Below are positions 35,955 to 44,615 of a stretch of DNA of 64,000 nt, piece by piece. The translations under genes were made by a program, and so were the position numbers. Origin of the DNA: Nostoc sp. B(2019). GTDB taxonomy: Bacteria; Cyanobacteriota; Cyanobacteriia; Cyanobacteriales; Nostocaceae. Below the pieces are notes generated by a model that made no database searches, was not told where the DNA came from, and saw only the letters and a list, made by a program, of their open reading frames with translations. The DNA lies in contig NZ_WVID01000026.1 of the NCBI RefSeq assembly GCF_010091925.1, forward strand, positions 1 through 64,000, read 5' to 3'. The stretch's first letter is position 1. The number at the start of each line of letters is the position of its first letter.

Positions 35955-36737
35955 ATGCCAACTGCTTTAATTACTGGTGCATCTAGTGGTATTGGTAAAG
36001 CCTTTGCTCAAGAACTAGCTGCACGCAATACAAATCTTGTTCTCGTTGCTCGTTCCGAAGAGAAGCTGAATCAACTAGCTAAACAACTACAAGAGCAATA
36101 TAAAATTCAAGTAGACGTTATAGTTAAAGATCTCACAGAATCTCATGCGGCTGCTGCTGTATTTGATGCTACGAAAAATAAGGGATTAATAATTGACTTA
36201 TTAATCAATAATGCTGGTTTTGGTGTATATGGAGATTTTGCCGAAGGGGATATTGAAAGACAACTTAAAATCGTACAATTAAACATCTTGGCAATGGTAG
36301 ATTTAACCCATAAATTTCTACCCCTAATGCGGCAACGTCGTTCTGGAAGTATTATTAACGTATCCTCAATTACCGGATTTCAACCGATACCATATCTTTC
36401 TGTTTATGCTGCTAGTAAAGCTTTTATTCTCAGTTTTAGTGAAGCACTTTGGGCAGAAAATCGTGACTATGGTGTTCGAGTTTTAGTTACTTGTCCAGGC
36501 CCAATAGAAACCAACTTTTTTGCAGAAGCTAATTTTCCTCCAGCGCTAGCAGGAAGTACAGATAAAACCTATTCGGTAGAAAAAGTAGTTCAGGACTCTT
36601 TGCAAGCTTTAGAAAATGGCTATCCAACTGTTATAAGTTCTGATACTACCACTCAACTCAGAAGTAAATTATCTCGGCTTGTACCGCGTAAAATTTTGCT
36701 GAATATGCTGGCAAAATATTTTAAAGCCGAAGAATGA
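35955..36737 (+). CDS. Short-chain dehydrogenase/reductase (classical SDR)
   Basis: 260-residue NAD(P)-dependent oxidoreductase. TGASSGIG at residues 8-15 is the cofactor loop, NNAGFG the structural motif, and Ser in INVSSITG with YAASKAF (Tyr/Lys) completes the active site. VLVARSEEKL suggests NADP preference by the Arg after the second strand. Closest in style to acyl/ketoacyl reductase-like DltE/YqjQ SDRs; the substrate is not known. It converges with the PSII S4 gene with a 12-bp gap. Confidence 0.9.
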   Translation: MPTALITGASSGIGKAFAQELAARNTNLVLVARSEEKLNQLAKQLQEQYKIQVDVIVKDLTESHAAAAVFDATKNKGLIIDLLINNAGFGVYGDFAEGDIERQLKIVQLNILAMVDLTHKFLPLMRQRRSGSIINVSSITGFQPIPYLSVYAASKAFILSFSEALWAENRDYGVRVLVTCPGPIETNFFAEANFPPALAGSTDKTYSVEKVVQDSLQALENGYPTVISSDTTTQLRSKLSRLVPRKILLNMLAKYFKAEE

Positions 36738-36749
36738 AAACTTTTAACT

Positions 36750-37529
36750 CTACATATACCGTGTCAATTGCACGCGGTAACGGTCTTTTTTGGTGACGGC
36801 GATTTCACCAACTTCTAAACGTCCTTTACCCCGAATAGCGATTAAGTCACCTGATTTCACTTGAGAACTAGCTTGAGTAACTTCCTTCCAATTGACGCGG
36901 ACATCATTAGCGTCGATTAAATCTACCATTTTGCTGCGGGACATACCAAAACCAGCAGAGGCGATCGCATCTAACCGCAAAGAAGCCTCAACAGTGGTTA
37001 ATTCTTTTTTCTTCGGTTCCCGAACTTTTAACTCGTTAATATCAATCGGCTGAGTTTTTACAGGAACCGATCGCACCTGTTTAAGACTCATTTCCAAAAA
37101 TTCTGTCAACTCTGGTGCTACAACTACCTGCGCTCCTCGTTCCCCCAGAACAATAATATCTCCAGTCTTTTCGCGGACAATTCCTGTCCCCAACATTGCG
37201 CCTAAAAAGTCGCGGTGAGTAGCTGTATCAAACAGGAAATTTCCAGCAATTTCCAGTGCGACGAGACTAACTTGAGACTGATCTAGGGGAATTTCCGAGC
37301 GAGCGATCGCTATTCTTTGGCGTTCAGCTTGCGGATATCCACCCCATGCTACCAATTGCACATCGGTTAACCGACTAAATACTCGTTGAATTTCTGCCAA
37401 TTCTGGAGGAGACAAAAAATCTGTCAAAACCACTTCCCAAGTTTTGATGGCTTGCTCCGCCTGATCGATTACACGAGCTACACTATCTCGATTTTCAACA
37501 CTTTTTAAAAGTTCTTCTCTTGGCAACAT
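36750..37529 (-). CDS. Photosystem II S4-domain protein
   Basis: 259-residue protein recognised as the cyanobacterial/plant photosystem II S4 domain protein. The N-terminal YlmH-like region (RVFSRLTDVQLVAWGGYPQAERQRI) leads to an S4 RNA-binding domain near 180-245 (EASLRLDAIASAGFGMSRSKMVDLIDANDVRVNWKEVTQASSQVKSGDLIAIRGKGR). It is thought to bind RNA and affect photosystem II accumulation. ATG 37529 precedes the conserved N-terminus. Confidence 0.9.
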   Translation of the reverse strand: MLPREELLKSVENRDSVARVIDQAEQAIKTWEVVLTDFLSPPELAEIQRVFSRLTDVQLVAWGGYPQAERQRIAIARSEIPLDQSQVSLVALEIAGNFLFDTATHRDFLGAMLGTGIVREKTGDIIVLGERGAQVVVAPELTEFLEMSLKQVRSVPVKTQPIDINELKVREPKKKELTTVEASLRLDAIASAGFGMSRSKMVDLIDANDVRVNWKEVTQASSQVKSGDLIAIRGKGRLEVGEIAVTKKDRYRVQLTRYM

Positions 37530-37750
37530 TCTTAAAAATTATGAGTTATCAGTTGAGAATTAATCTGCTAAAACTGTCTTGATTCTAACTTTAATTCCCA
37601 TTCCAGCAGGCTTTCATCTCTAATGTGAACCATCACCACACACCCCAGATGAGCTGCGAGCGATCGCCCGCTAATATTTACGCCACCTCACAATAACAGA
37701 GAAGCAACTCAAGCCCCTGTGTTATCACGTAATAAATTATAATTTATTTG

Positions 37751-38257
37751 CTACACGCTAGTTGTGTCAGCATAACCTTGAATATTTTCTGGTTCAAACT
37801 GACGTAATACTCTGGTTGCTTGCCGAGTGAGAGTTTCAGATCCTTGAACTGCGATTAAGTATTTACCCGCATTCAAACGGTTGCGGTAAGGTAAAGCATC
37901 ACCACTTCCCACGAGTAAACCGACTCCACCACCGACAATTACACCACCCATAGCACCACTAGCAGCACCCAACAGTCCGCCAACGATGTGATTACCAATT
38001 TCACCCGCCCAGGCGAAAGTATTCAAACCTGTAATAACGCTGAAGGTAAATCCTGCAAAAAAACCGAATGGTACTAACCAGATTGTCATCAGCCGTGCTT
38101 GCTTTTTGGCTTGCTCTTTGGGGTCAATTAAGCCAAACTCGTCAGCAGTTTTATACCCCCTCCCCAAGATAGTACTGTTTATGCCTTCTTTTTCTAAGGC
38201 TAAGTAAGCAGCTTCAGCTTGAATACGGTCTGGTAATACAGCAACAAGGTAATTCAT
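37751..38257 (-). CDS. Glycine-zipper membrane protein (general-stress type)
   Basis: 168 residues. The N-terminal ferredoxin-like segment MNYLVAVLPDRIQAEAAYLALEKEGI resembles heat-induced/general stress 17M-like domains. It precedes two hydrophobic stretches, the second a glycine zipper (about 92-118, GGLLGAASGAMGGVIVGGGVGLLVG). The C-terminus repeats a ferredoxin-like beta-alpha-beta (YLIAVQGSETLTRQATRVLRQF). The architecture matches the protein encoded at 60647-61183, so the two may be distant paralogues. Function unknown; membrane association likely. Confidence 0.75.
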   Translation of the reverse strand: MNYLVAVLPDRIQAEAAYLALEKEGINSTILGRGYKTADEFGLIDPKEQAKKQARLMTIWLVPFGFFAGFTFSVITGLNTFAWAGEIGNHIVGGLLGAASGAMGGVIVGGGVGLLVGSGDALPYRNRLNAGKYLIAVQGSETLTRQATRVLRQFEPENIQGYADTTSV

Positions 38258-38422
38258 TGATTAACAAGAGTTGTCTAATAAAAGTTTTGCTTTAATTAAC
38301 AGCGTAACAGTAGTAGTTGCATCAATCTGTCATTAGGCAAGATCAGAGTAAAGATGTCACTCGTCAGAAAGCTCCCGTCTCCCTGAATCGAGAATAGTAC
38401 AAGTTAAATCTATATCAACCAA

Positions 38423-38800
38423 TCACTTTAGCGAATCCAGTGGCTCACAAAAATTGCTCACACCTTGCTTGAGGACATATATCAAAACTGGCGTTGCTAA
38501 AATCTTAGGAAACGTCGGCATTGTTTTAAGGTGTTCCATCATCCCCGCAAGTGAGCTGTTCAGTAATTCTTCCCGATATTCTTGTTCACAAATGACAGCA
38601 CGCCATTTTCTAGCCAAAGCGTCTAACCACTCTGAATTTGCTCTTTCAGGTTGTTGTCCGGCTCGAATAGCTAGCGTCATCGCTGCATCTTCTAAATCTC
38701 CATCACAGTCTTCAATCAAGTCTAGCGCTTCGAGGGCTACGAGATCATCTGCTAATTGAGAGCGAAACTGTGCAATCTCTTTTGATGTTACTTTAGTCAT
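38423..38800 (-). CDS. Small conserved hypothetical protein
   Basis: 125 residues, acidic in the first half (LADDLVALEALDLIEDCDGDLEDAAMTLAIRAGQQP) and helical throughout. No catalytic motif or membrane segment is seen, and I do not recognise a named family with certainty. ATG 38800, with AAGGA a few bases upstream, is better than the longer frame to 38830. Confidence 0.7.
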   Translation of the reverse strand: MTKVTSKEIAQFRSQLADDLVALEALDLIEDCDGDLEDAAMTLAIRAGQQPERANSEWLDALARKWRAVICEQEYREELLNSSLAGMMEHLKTMPTFPKILATPVLIYVLKQGVSNFCEPLDSLK

Positions 38801-39131
38801 GAATCCTTGACAAGGCGAGGGATTGAACACTCAGTTATGTTAGTCCAATTTTATAATTCGTAATTCGTAATTCGTAATTGTTATCCTACTTATCCCTGGT
38901 TTCATTAGGCAAAACCATCTCTCTCCGAGCCTGAGAGGGACAGACTTGAACTTTTGTTCAAGGTAGGGAGAGGTTTATCAAACTAACGTTTAATTACGTT
39001 AGCCTAGCGGAGCGTAGCCATGACGAATGTTTTTTACCAAAAAATCTTCTAATTCAGCGATTGCACTGGAATAGAAGATTTTTTGGCGATTTTTATTCTG
39101 CGATGTCCTTGAGGGTAGATGCGTGGTGGTA
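38801..39131. other. Intergenic region with heptamer repeats and a terminator
   Basis: TAATTCG heptamers lie at about 38853-38880, a short hairpin CTCTCTCCGAGCCTGAGAGGGA follows, and a strong 15-bp-arm terminator sits at 39037-39086. No gene is visible. Confidence 0.6.
39037..39086 (-). terminator. Terminator-like hairpin downstream of the TolC gene
   Basis: CCAAAAAATCTTCTA (39037-39051) and TAGAAGATTTTTTGG (39072-39086) are perfect 15-bp arms around a 20-nt loop, 46 bp past the stop of the tolC-like gene. The stem is AT-rich but carries A- and T-runs on either side, so it can work as an intrinsic terminator in either direction. Confidence 0.6.
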
Positions 39132-41294
39132 CTAGGGTAATCCTCTGGCTGTGACGGCTCGTTGTAACTGAGCTAAAGCGCGGTTGTACTCCAAAATCGC
39201 TTGGACTCGATTACCTTCGGCTCTTGTCAGGTCATTTTCAGAGTTAATCACATCAGTTTGAGTACCTACACCAGCTTGGAATCGCAAACGCGCTAAACGT
39301 AGAGCTTCCCTAGCCTGTTCTAAAGCAGTATTGGCGGTTTGAACATTGTTCAAATTAGATTGCTGGGTAGAAAAAGCTTGTTCTACTTGAAAGCGGATTT
39401 GATTGCGTTGCTCAGCAAATTGAGTTTCTGCGATCGCAATATTAGCTCTTGCTTGAGCCGCCCTTGCTCTTGATGCTCCCCCATCAAACAAGTTTAGGTT
39501 GGCCCTCACACCCACCGAATAACCATCGGTAACGCTAACACTATCATCAAACTGATCTAGCAGATTGTAGCTGGCAACCAAACTAACTTGAGGGCCAAGC
39601 TCTGAAAGGGCTTGGCGTCGCTGTTGCTCACTAATGTTACGTTGCGCCAACTGCTGTTGCAATTCTGGACGGTTTTGAAAAGCTCGCACAATGCTTTGCT
39701 CTAGCGTCTGGTTCCAAAGACCAGCTAATTGCACAGGATCAGCCGCACTAATATTTACTGACTGTGCCAAACTTAACCGAGTAGCTAACCGACGACGGGC
39801 AACTTGCTGCTCAGAGATAGCCCTAGTCAGATCTTGTTGGGCATTTGCTAAATTCACCTGAGAGCGCAATACATCGAACCGAGTACCAACCCCGGCTCGT
39901 TCTAAAGCTTCTGCATCCCGCAAACTAGCTTGGGAGTTCTGCACAGCTGACTGAGCAATCCGTACGTTTTCATCTGCTTGTTGCAAATTGTAGTAGTCAG
40001 TAGAAACATTCAGCCGAATTACCTCAGACTGAGTCTCTACAGCCAACTCATCGGATCGTGCCTGTTCCTCAGCCTGCCTGATAGCGGCTTGCCGTCTCCC
40101 AGAAGTATAGAGATTGTACGTCAGTTCGGCTTGACCGGAAAAAGCTGTACTAGCTTCATCTCCCGGCTGTGGTATACCCGTTTGCCGTTCTTGTTGTTCC
40201 AACTGAAGTTGAGTACTAGCAGACTGCTGACGAGTGATATCCGCACCAATACTAAGATTAGGAAACAAAGCAGCTTGCTGCTCTCGTACAGCAGCTCGAC
40301 TACGTTCTAGCTGCAATATCGCTACCTGTAAATCCCGATTATTACGCCGCGCTAGCTCTAGAGCTTGTGCCAAAGTAATCGGCTCATTTCTCTCAAGTGT
40401 CACTTCCTCTGGTTTAGTGGGATATTGCAGAGGATTTGGACTGGGATTGAGAGTCTCAGGAATTTGCACAGAACCGGGCGACACAGGGTTTACCGTTCCT
40501 GGCACAACAGGCGTTTGTACAGAACCGGGTAATACAGGGTTTACTGTTCCTGGCGCACTAGGAGTACTATTCTGAGCTACACGTTTTCCAGCAGTATTTT
40601 GTTGGGGGCAAGTGTTTGAGGCAAAAAGTAAATAAGTCCGAGGAGCAGTTTGGCTTTTGCCTACTTGCTGCGGACACCTATCGACTGCCAACAATTCTGC
40701 TGCTGTTACACCTGTGGCTGAAGTTTGTAAAAATGTTTGTTTAGTATCAACATTTTTCTTTGGAACCGCTGGCTTCTTCACAGCAGCCAGTGGCAAGATT
40801 TTTTTTGGGATAGAAGCAGGTTTTGAAGTAGAGTTGGAAACTACTATATTTTCTAATTTCTGCTTATAAGTGCCTGAATTACCCTGCTGTTGGTTTTGAG
40901 CAGAATGATTCACATCTAGCTGTTGAGAAAGATGAGAGGTAGGTGTCAAACTGAAAAATCTACCTTTGTCTTTCTTAGGGACTTGTTCTATTGGTACACT
41001 AGTGTACCCAGTCACAAGCGTTGGAATACTGTGATTAATTAAAGGCTTTATACCGAGTTTAGTGAAACTAGGAGCAGGTACTAGGGCTGGAATACTAACA
41101 TCCCCAGTATTAGGCAGTTGGGTAGTCATGATGTCCGCAACTAATGTTCGACTATGAGTAGAAGTCAAAACACTAGGAGAAGACGTTGGCTGTACCCCAC
41201 TTACTTTTACAGTACCAGCCCAAGCAGGCTGGGTTGTTAAGACCGCTGCTGTCACACCAGGTAAGAAGCTATGGAATAATTGCTGTCCTTTCAC
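39132..41294 (-). CDS. hgdD: TolC-family outer-membrane efflux protein (HgdD-like)
   Basis: 720-residue outer-membrane channel. A signal peptide ends at TQPAWA (about 26). Residues 27 to roughly 300 are a Ser/Thr/Pro-rich extension absent from enteric TolC, including two tandem VNPVxPGSVQxP units near 258-290. Two OEP/TolC repeats follow (about 305-505 and 520-715): long Gln/Ala-rich helices such as ARRNNRDLQVAILQLERSRAAVREQQAAL and SENDLTRAEGNRVQAILEYNRALAQLQ. In Anabaena the tolC homologue hgdD lies next to kaiC (alr2887, from memory) and is needed for heterocyst glycolipid export. That synteny supports the name. Confidence 0.85.
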   Translation of the reverse strand: MKGQQLFHSFLPGVTAAVLTTQPAWAGTVKVSGVQPTSSPSVLTSTHSRTLVADIMTTQLPNTGDVSIPALVPAPSFTKLGIKPLINHSIPTLVTGYTSVPIEQVPKKDKGRFFSLTPTSHLSQQLDVNHSAQNQQQGNSGTYKQKLENIVVSNSTSKPASIPKKILPLAAVKKPAVPKKNVDTKQTFLQTSATGVTAAELLAVDRCPQQVGKSQTAPRTYLLFASNTCPQQNTAGKRVAQNSTPSAPGTVNPVLPGSVQTPVVPGTVNPVSPGSVQIPETLNPSPNPLQYPTKPEEVTLERNEPITLAQALELARRNNRDLQVAILQLERSRAAVREQQAALFPNLSIGADITRQQSASTQLQLEQQERQTGIPQPGDEASTAFSGQAELTYNLYTSGRRQAAIRQAEEQARSDELAVETQSEVIRLNVSTDYYNLQQADENVRIAQSAVQNSQASLRDAEALERAGVGTRFDVLRSQVNLANAQQDLTRAISEQQVARRRLATRLSLAQSVNISAADPVQLAGLWNQTLEQSIVRAFQNRPELQQQLAQRNISEQQRRQALSELGPQVSLVASYNLLDQFDDSVSVTDGYSVGVRANLNLFDGGASRARAAQARANIAIAETQFAEQRNQIRFQVEQAFSTQQSNLNNVQTANTALEQAREALRLARLRFQAGVGTQTDVINSENDLTRAEGNRVQAILEYNRALAQLQRAVTARGLP

Positions 41295-41398
41295 CGCATC
41301 GCCTCACACGAAAATCAATCTAGCGGCAGAAACCTTTACCTCACCACAGAATATAGCACGATACTAAATTTAGGAAGGGATATACTACGATACCAAAT

Positions 41399-42961
41399 TT
41401 AAGGATCGGAACTCTGTTTGTCTTCAAAACGCCTAACAATGCGAGAAAGTTCCGCCTTTTCATCAATATTAACGCGGGTCGGAGCACCACTGACAATTCG
41501 TTCGTAGTTACGGAAAGAATCTTTAATTTCGGGGCCATCGGCAGTGATATTGTACTCACGGATACCCTTGTCGTGCCATGATCCCCGCATTTTAAATACG
41601 TTAATTGCCCGTGACATTTCTCCACGAATTTCTACGTATTGCAACATCAAAATTGTGTCTGTAATCGTGGAAATGTGGGAGTCTGTAATTGAATGTGACC
41701 CCATAAATTGGTCGGTTGTGTTGGTAAAAAAACCAGTTATTTCTTCTTGCTTAGCGTAACCAGTAACACCAATCACAAATTGCCGGAATGCATTATTGCT
41801 TACTCCTCTAGCTAGTGCTGAGAGGGAGTCAATTGCAATCCGAGCTGGCTTAAAGACAGCAATTTCTGATTTAATAATTTGCAAGTGGTCTTCTAAACCA
41901 GTTGATTCGGGATATGTACAAATTATTTTGAGTAGACCTTGGTGTTCTAATTCTTCAAAATCAATTCCCCAAGAGGAGGCATTACGAGACAATTGAGCGC
42001 GTGATTCTTCATAAGCAAATAATATCGCCCGTTCGCCAGAAAGACAGCCATCTTGAATAAACTTGCTTACTAACAGCGTCTTACCAGTACCAGTAGCTCC
42101 CGTTGCTAAAATAATTGAATCTTTAAAGAATCCACCTCCACACATTTCATCTAGGGTCTTAACCCCAGAGGAAACCCTTATGTTAGAAGACCTTTGAGTT
42201 AAGCGCATCGCCCCCAACGGAAAGATATTAACCCCTTCGTTGGTAATTGTGAAAGGATACTCGCCTTTCATGTGAGTTGTACCGCGCAATTTGAGAATTT
42301 CACTTGTGCGGCGGCGGCGTTCTCCTTCTAATACATTGCGAACAATTACCACATTATCGGAAACAAATTCTTCCACTCCAAAGGAGGCAACAGGGCCATA
42401 TTCTTCACTACGTTCAGTTGTTATGATGGTAGTGACATTCAGCAGCTTGAGACGTGCTACAAGACGAAAGATCTCACGCCGGACTACTCCCATTGCTTCA
42501 TACTGTTGAAACACCGCTGTTATGGAATCGATTGAAACCCGTTTTGCCTTGTATTTGCGAATAGCATATTGCAATCGCTCAATGAGTGCTGAAAGGTCAA
42601 AATTACCGACGATATCTTGACCTTCAGGATCGGGAGAAGCATCAAGAATAAACAACTTACCTTCATCAATGAGGCGTTGCAAATTCCACCCAAAAATATA
42701 AGCATTTTTAATAATGTCACTGGGCGATTCTTCAAAAGTAACAAATACTCCTGCTTCATCAAAGTAGGTGATACCGTTGTAGAGAAACTGAAGAGAGAAT
42801 AAAGTTTTGCCTGTACCAGATGTGCCACTTACCAAGGTAGTTCTACCAACAGGTAAACCGCCATGACTAATATCGTCAAAACCCTCTATCATCGTGCGAA
42901 TTTTTTCTACGCCCCCAATTAACGGTGTTTTGTTTTGCTCTGCTTGGTCTTTTTCACTCAT
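41399..42961 (-). CDS. kaiC: Circadian clock protein KaiC
   Basis: 520-residue double-domain ATPase/autokinase, core of the clock. CI has Walker A GTSGTGKT (46-53) and catalytic Glu77/Glu78; CII has Walker A GATGTGKT (288-295) and Glu318/Glu319. The phosphorylation sites Ser431 and Thr432 fall at exactly the Synechococcus positions in TDSHISTITD, with Thr426 also present. The A-loop and C-terminal tail are retained. It is transcribed with kaiB and kaiA upstream, and the hgdD-like gene follows 104 bp later. Confidence 0.97.
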   Translation of the reverse strand: MSEKDQAEQNKTPLIGGVEKIRTMIEGFDDISHGGLPVGRTTLVSGTSGTGKTLFSLQFLYNGITYFDEAGVFVTFEESPSDIIKNAYIFGWNLQRLIDEGKLFILDASPDPEGQDIVGNFDLSALIERLQYAIRKYKAKRVSIDSITAVFQQYEAMGVVRREIFRLVARLKLLNVTTIITTERSEEYGPVASFGVEEFVSDNVVIVRNVLEGERRRRTSEILKLRGTTHMKGEYPFTITNEGVNIFPLGAMRLTQRSSNIRVSSGVKTLDEMCGGGFFKDSIILATGATGTGKTLLVSKFIQDGCLSGERAILFAYEESRAQLSRNASSWGIDFEELEHQGLLKIICTYPESTGLEDHLQIIKSEIAVFKPARIAIDSLSALARGVSNNAFRQFVIGVTGYAKQEEITGFFTNTTDQFMGSHSITDSHISTITDTILMLQYVEIRGEMSRAINVFKMRGSWHDKGIREYNITADGPEIKDSFRNYERIVSGAPTRVNIDEKAELSRIVRRFEDKQSSDP

Positions 42962-43040
42962 TGCTTGATAACAAATTAGGTATTAAACCCAGTTATTCTA
43001 TTACTAAAGTTTGTAATCAATTTTTTGATGATTAAATATT

Positions 43041-43355
43041 TCACTCTTTAAAGTCTTCTTCACTCAGTTCTTCATAAAGTAAATCTAATCCAATTAACAC
43101 TCTTTCTCTGTCTGAAAGATCTCCAATAATTTTGCGGACTGGTGGTGGCAAAATTTTGGATAAGGTTGGCGTGGCTAATATTTTATCTTCTTCTGCCAAC
43201 TGTGGACTTTTTAGTACATCGATTACTTTCAAAGCATAAACACCTTGAAACTCCTGTTCTAAAATATTTTTGAGTGTTTTTAAGGCCCGTACAGAATTAG
43301 GGGTGTTCCCTGCTACATAAAGCTTGAGAACATAAGTTTTTCTAGCTTTATCCAT
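43041..43355 (-). CDS. kaiB: Circadian clock protein KaiB
   Basis: 104-residue metamorphic thioredoxin-like clock protein that binds KaiC and sequesters KaiA at night. The sequence [53 protein letters not shown] and [25 protein letters not shown] matches KaiB throughout, including the cis-proline region of the fold-switched state. Length fits the family (about 102). It lies 79 bp upstream of kaiC. Confidence 0.97.
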   Translation of the reverse strand: MDKARKTYVLKLYVAGNTPNSVRALKTLKNILEQEFQGVYALKVIDVLKSPQLAEEDKILATPTLSKILPPPVRKIIGDLSDRERVLIGLDLLYEELSEEDFKE

Positions 43356-43462
43356 ATTTAGTTACAGGCTAGGCGTGAGAATATAAATACAAGATGTGTT
43401 GGTGGATTGCGAGCTATGGTAGCAGCTTGTGTTGAGTTAAACATAAGATAAATAAATTGAAT

Positions 43463-44044
43463 TTATTTAGAAGTTGAACCCCTATAAAGTTCACACAAGT
43501 GAGCCAAAATATCTATCAATGTCAATCGGTAATCAAGTAATGTTTCATCGCTCCTTCCTTCTAATTTTAGCTGTATAGAAAATTCTTCAATTAGTTCCAT
43601 GTGAATTTTGATGATTTGGGGCACAGGAATATTAGCATAAAATATGGCATTGATAAATTTATCAATTTTTTCTTTAAGGTTTTTTTCTGTGGTAAAGTAA
43701 TGTATTAGTATTTCGCTATAATCTGATTTAAGCTGCTCCAACAGTACTTGTTGATCACTTGGACTCATCTGCTGAAATATATGCTGATGTTTTTGCTTGT
43801 TGCACGTAAATACAGAATAATTTGTGTCTATAGATTGTTCGTGCAAGCTTGGTTTCATCCACCTAGGTAAATAGTGAGTTTTAACAGGGATAGTTGCAGC
43901 CACAGGCTGGTAGCCCAATTTTCCAACGATTATATATAAAAATTTCCATATCCACTCGCTCAACCCTTGCTGTTTGGATAGAGAAGATGAATTATTTAAG
44001 CATTTTTTAACATTGGGTTGCAGAATCAATATGGGTAATAACAT
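43463..44044 (-). CDS. kaiA: Circadian clock protein KaiA (short form, with an open 5' extension)
   Basis: The last ~101 residues (from Met93, MSPSDQQVLLEQLKSDY onward) are the KaiA C-terminal four-helix domain that stimulates KaiC phosphorylation; Nostoc/Anabaena KaiA is known to lack the N-terminal pseudo-receiver. The frame is open for 92 more codons to ATG 44044, with a perfect AAGGAG 15 bases upstream of it. Residues about 72-92 (VFTCNKQKHQHIFQQ) align in spacing with the Synechococcus linker, but residues 1-70 do not look like a receiver. Start may be 44044 or 43768. kaiB follows 107 bp downstream. Confidence 0.85.
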   Translation of the reverse strand: MLLPILILQPNVKKCLNNSSSLSKQQGLSEWIWKFLYIIVGKLGYQPVAATIPVKTHYLPRWMKPSLHEQSIDTNYSVFTCNKQKHQHIFQQMSPSDQQVLLEQLKSDYSEILIHYFTTEKNLKEKIDKFINAIFYANIPVPQIIKIHMELIEEFSIQLKLEGRSDETLLDYRLTLIDILAHLCELYRGSTSK

Positions 44045-44615
44045 TTATTATTTACATATCTCCTTGATCGCCCCGACCAAGATGGGTTAGCTGATAGGTA
44101 TGGCAAAAGCTTGCAGTTTAAAATTGAGTGTGGAGTAAACCTGTGAGTTCCATTTCAGGGTAATGCTTTGTGTTAAAACAAAGTTCTGGTTACTTAACAA
44201 CCTGATGCAGCGACTAAGTACTAAGACTTAGTAGGTCGTTGATGAGGCGTTTGCCACAGAGGGTGCAGTACATAAATGATGATTCGTATATGCATATCTA
44301 TCTACATACAGATTTCTAGATTTCACTCCTTGATAAGATACTTAAACGAACTTAAAGGATTGTCGCATTCTAAATCATTATAATTCCTCAAGGTTCTAAA
44401 GCGAATCTTTGGAGCCATAATTGTTTTAACCGTTGCTATCGATGAGGAGTTTCAATACCAGTAGGATACAGAATCAGGCTACTTACTGAAAAATTTGAGA
44501 GCGGCAAAGATAAACGCCACCGCTTAAAAAATTAATGGACGCAGCCAAGTGTCCGTGATGGCAAGGCCCATTAGATGATTTTAATGGCGTTGAAATTATA
44601 ACCAGAATCGCTTAC
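44045..44615. promoter_or_regulatory. Divergent kaiA / sensor-kinase intergenic region
   Basis: A 571-bp spacer separates kaiA (minus) from the large kinase (plus), so it should hold both promoters. A hairpin at about 44208-44240 has the inner stem CTAAGT/ACTTAG (44214-44219 and 44226-44231), with outer pairing CAGCGA/TCGTTG. An AAGGAG Shine-Dalgarno for the kaiA long form lies at 44060-44065 (minus). No small gene is visible. Confidence 0.5.
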
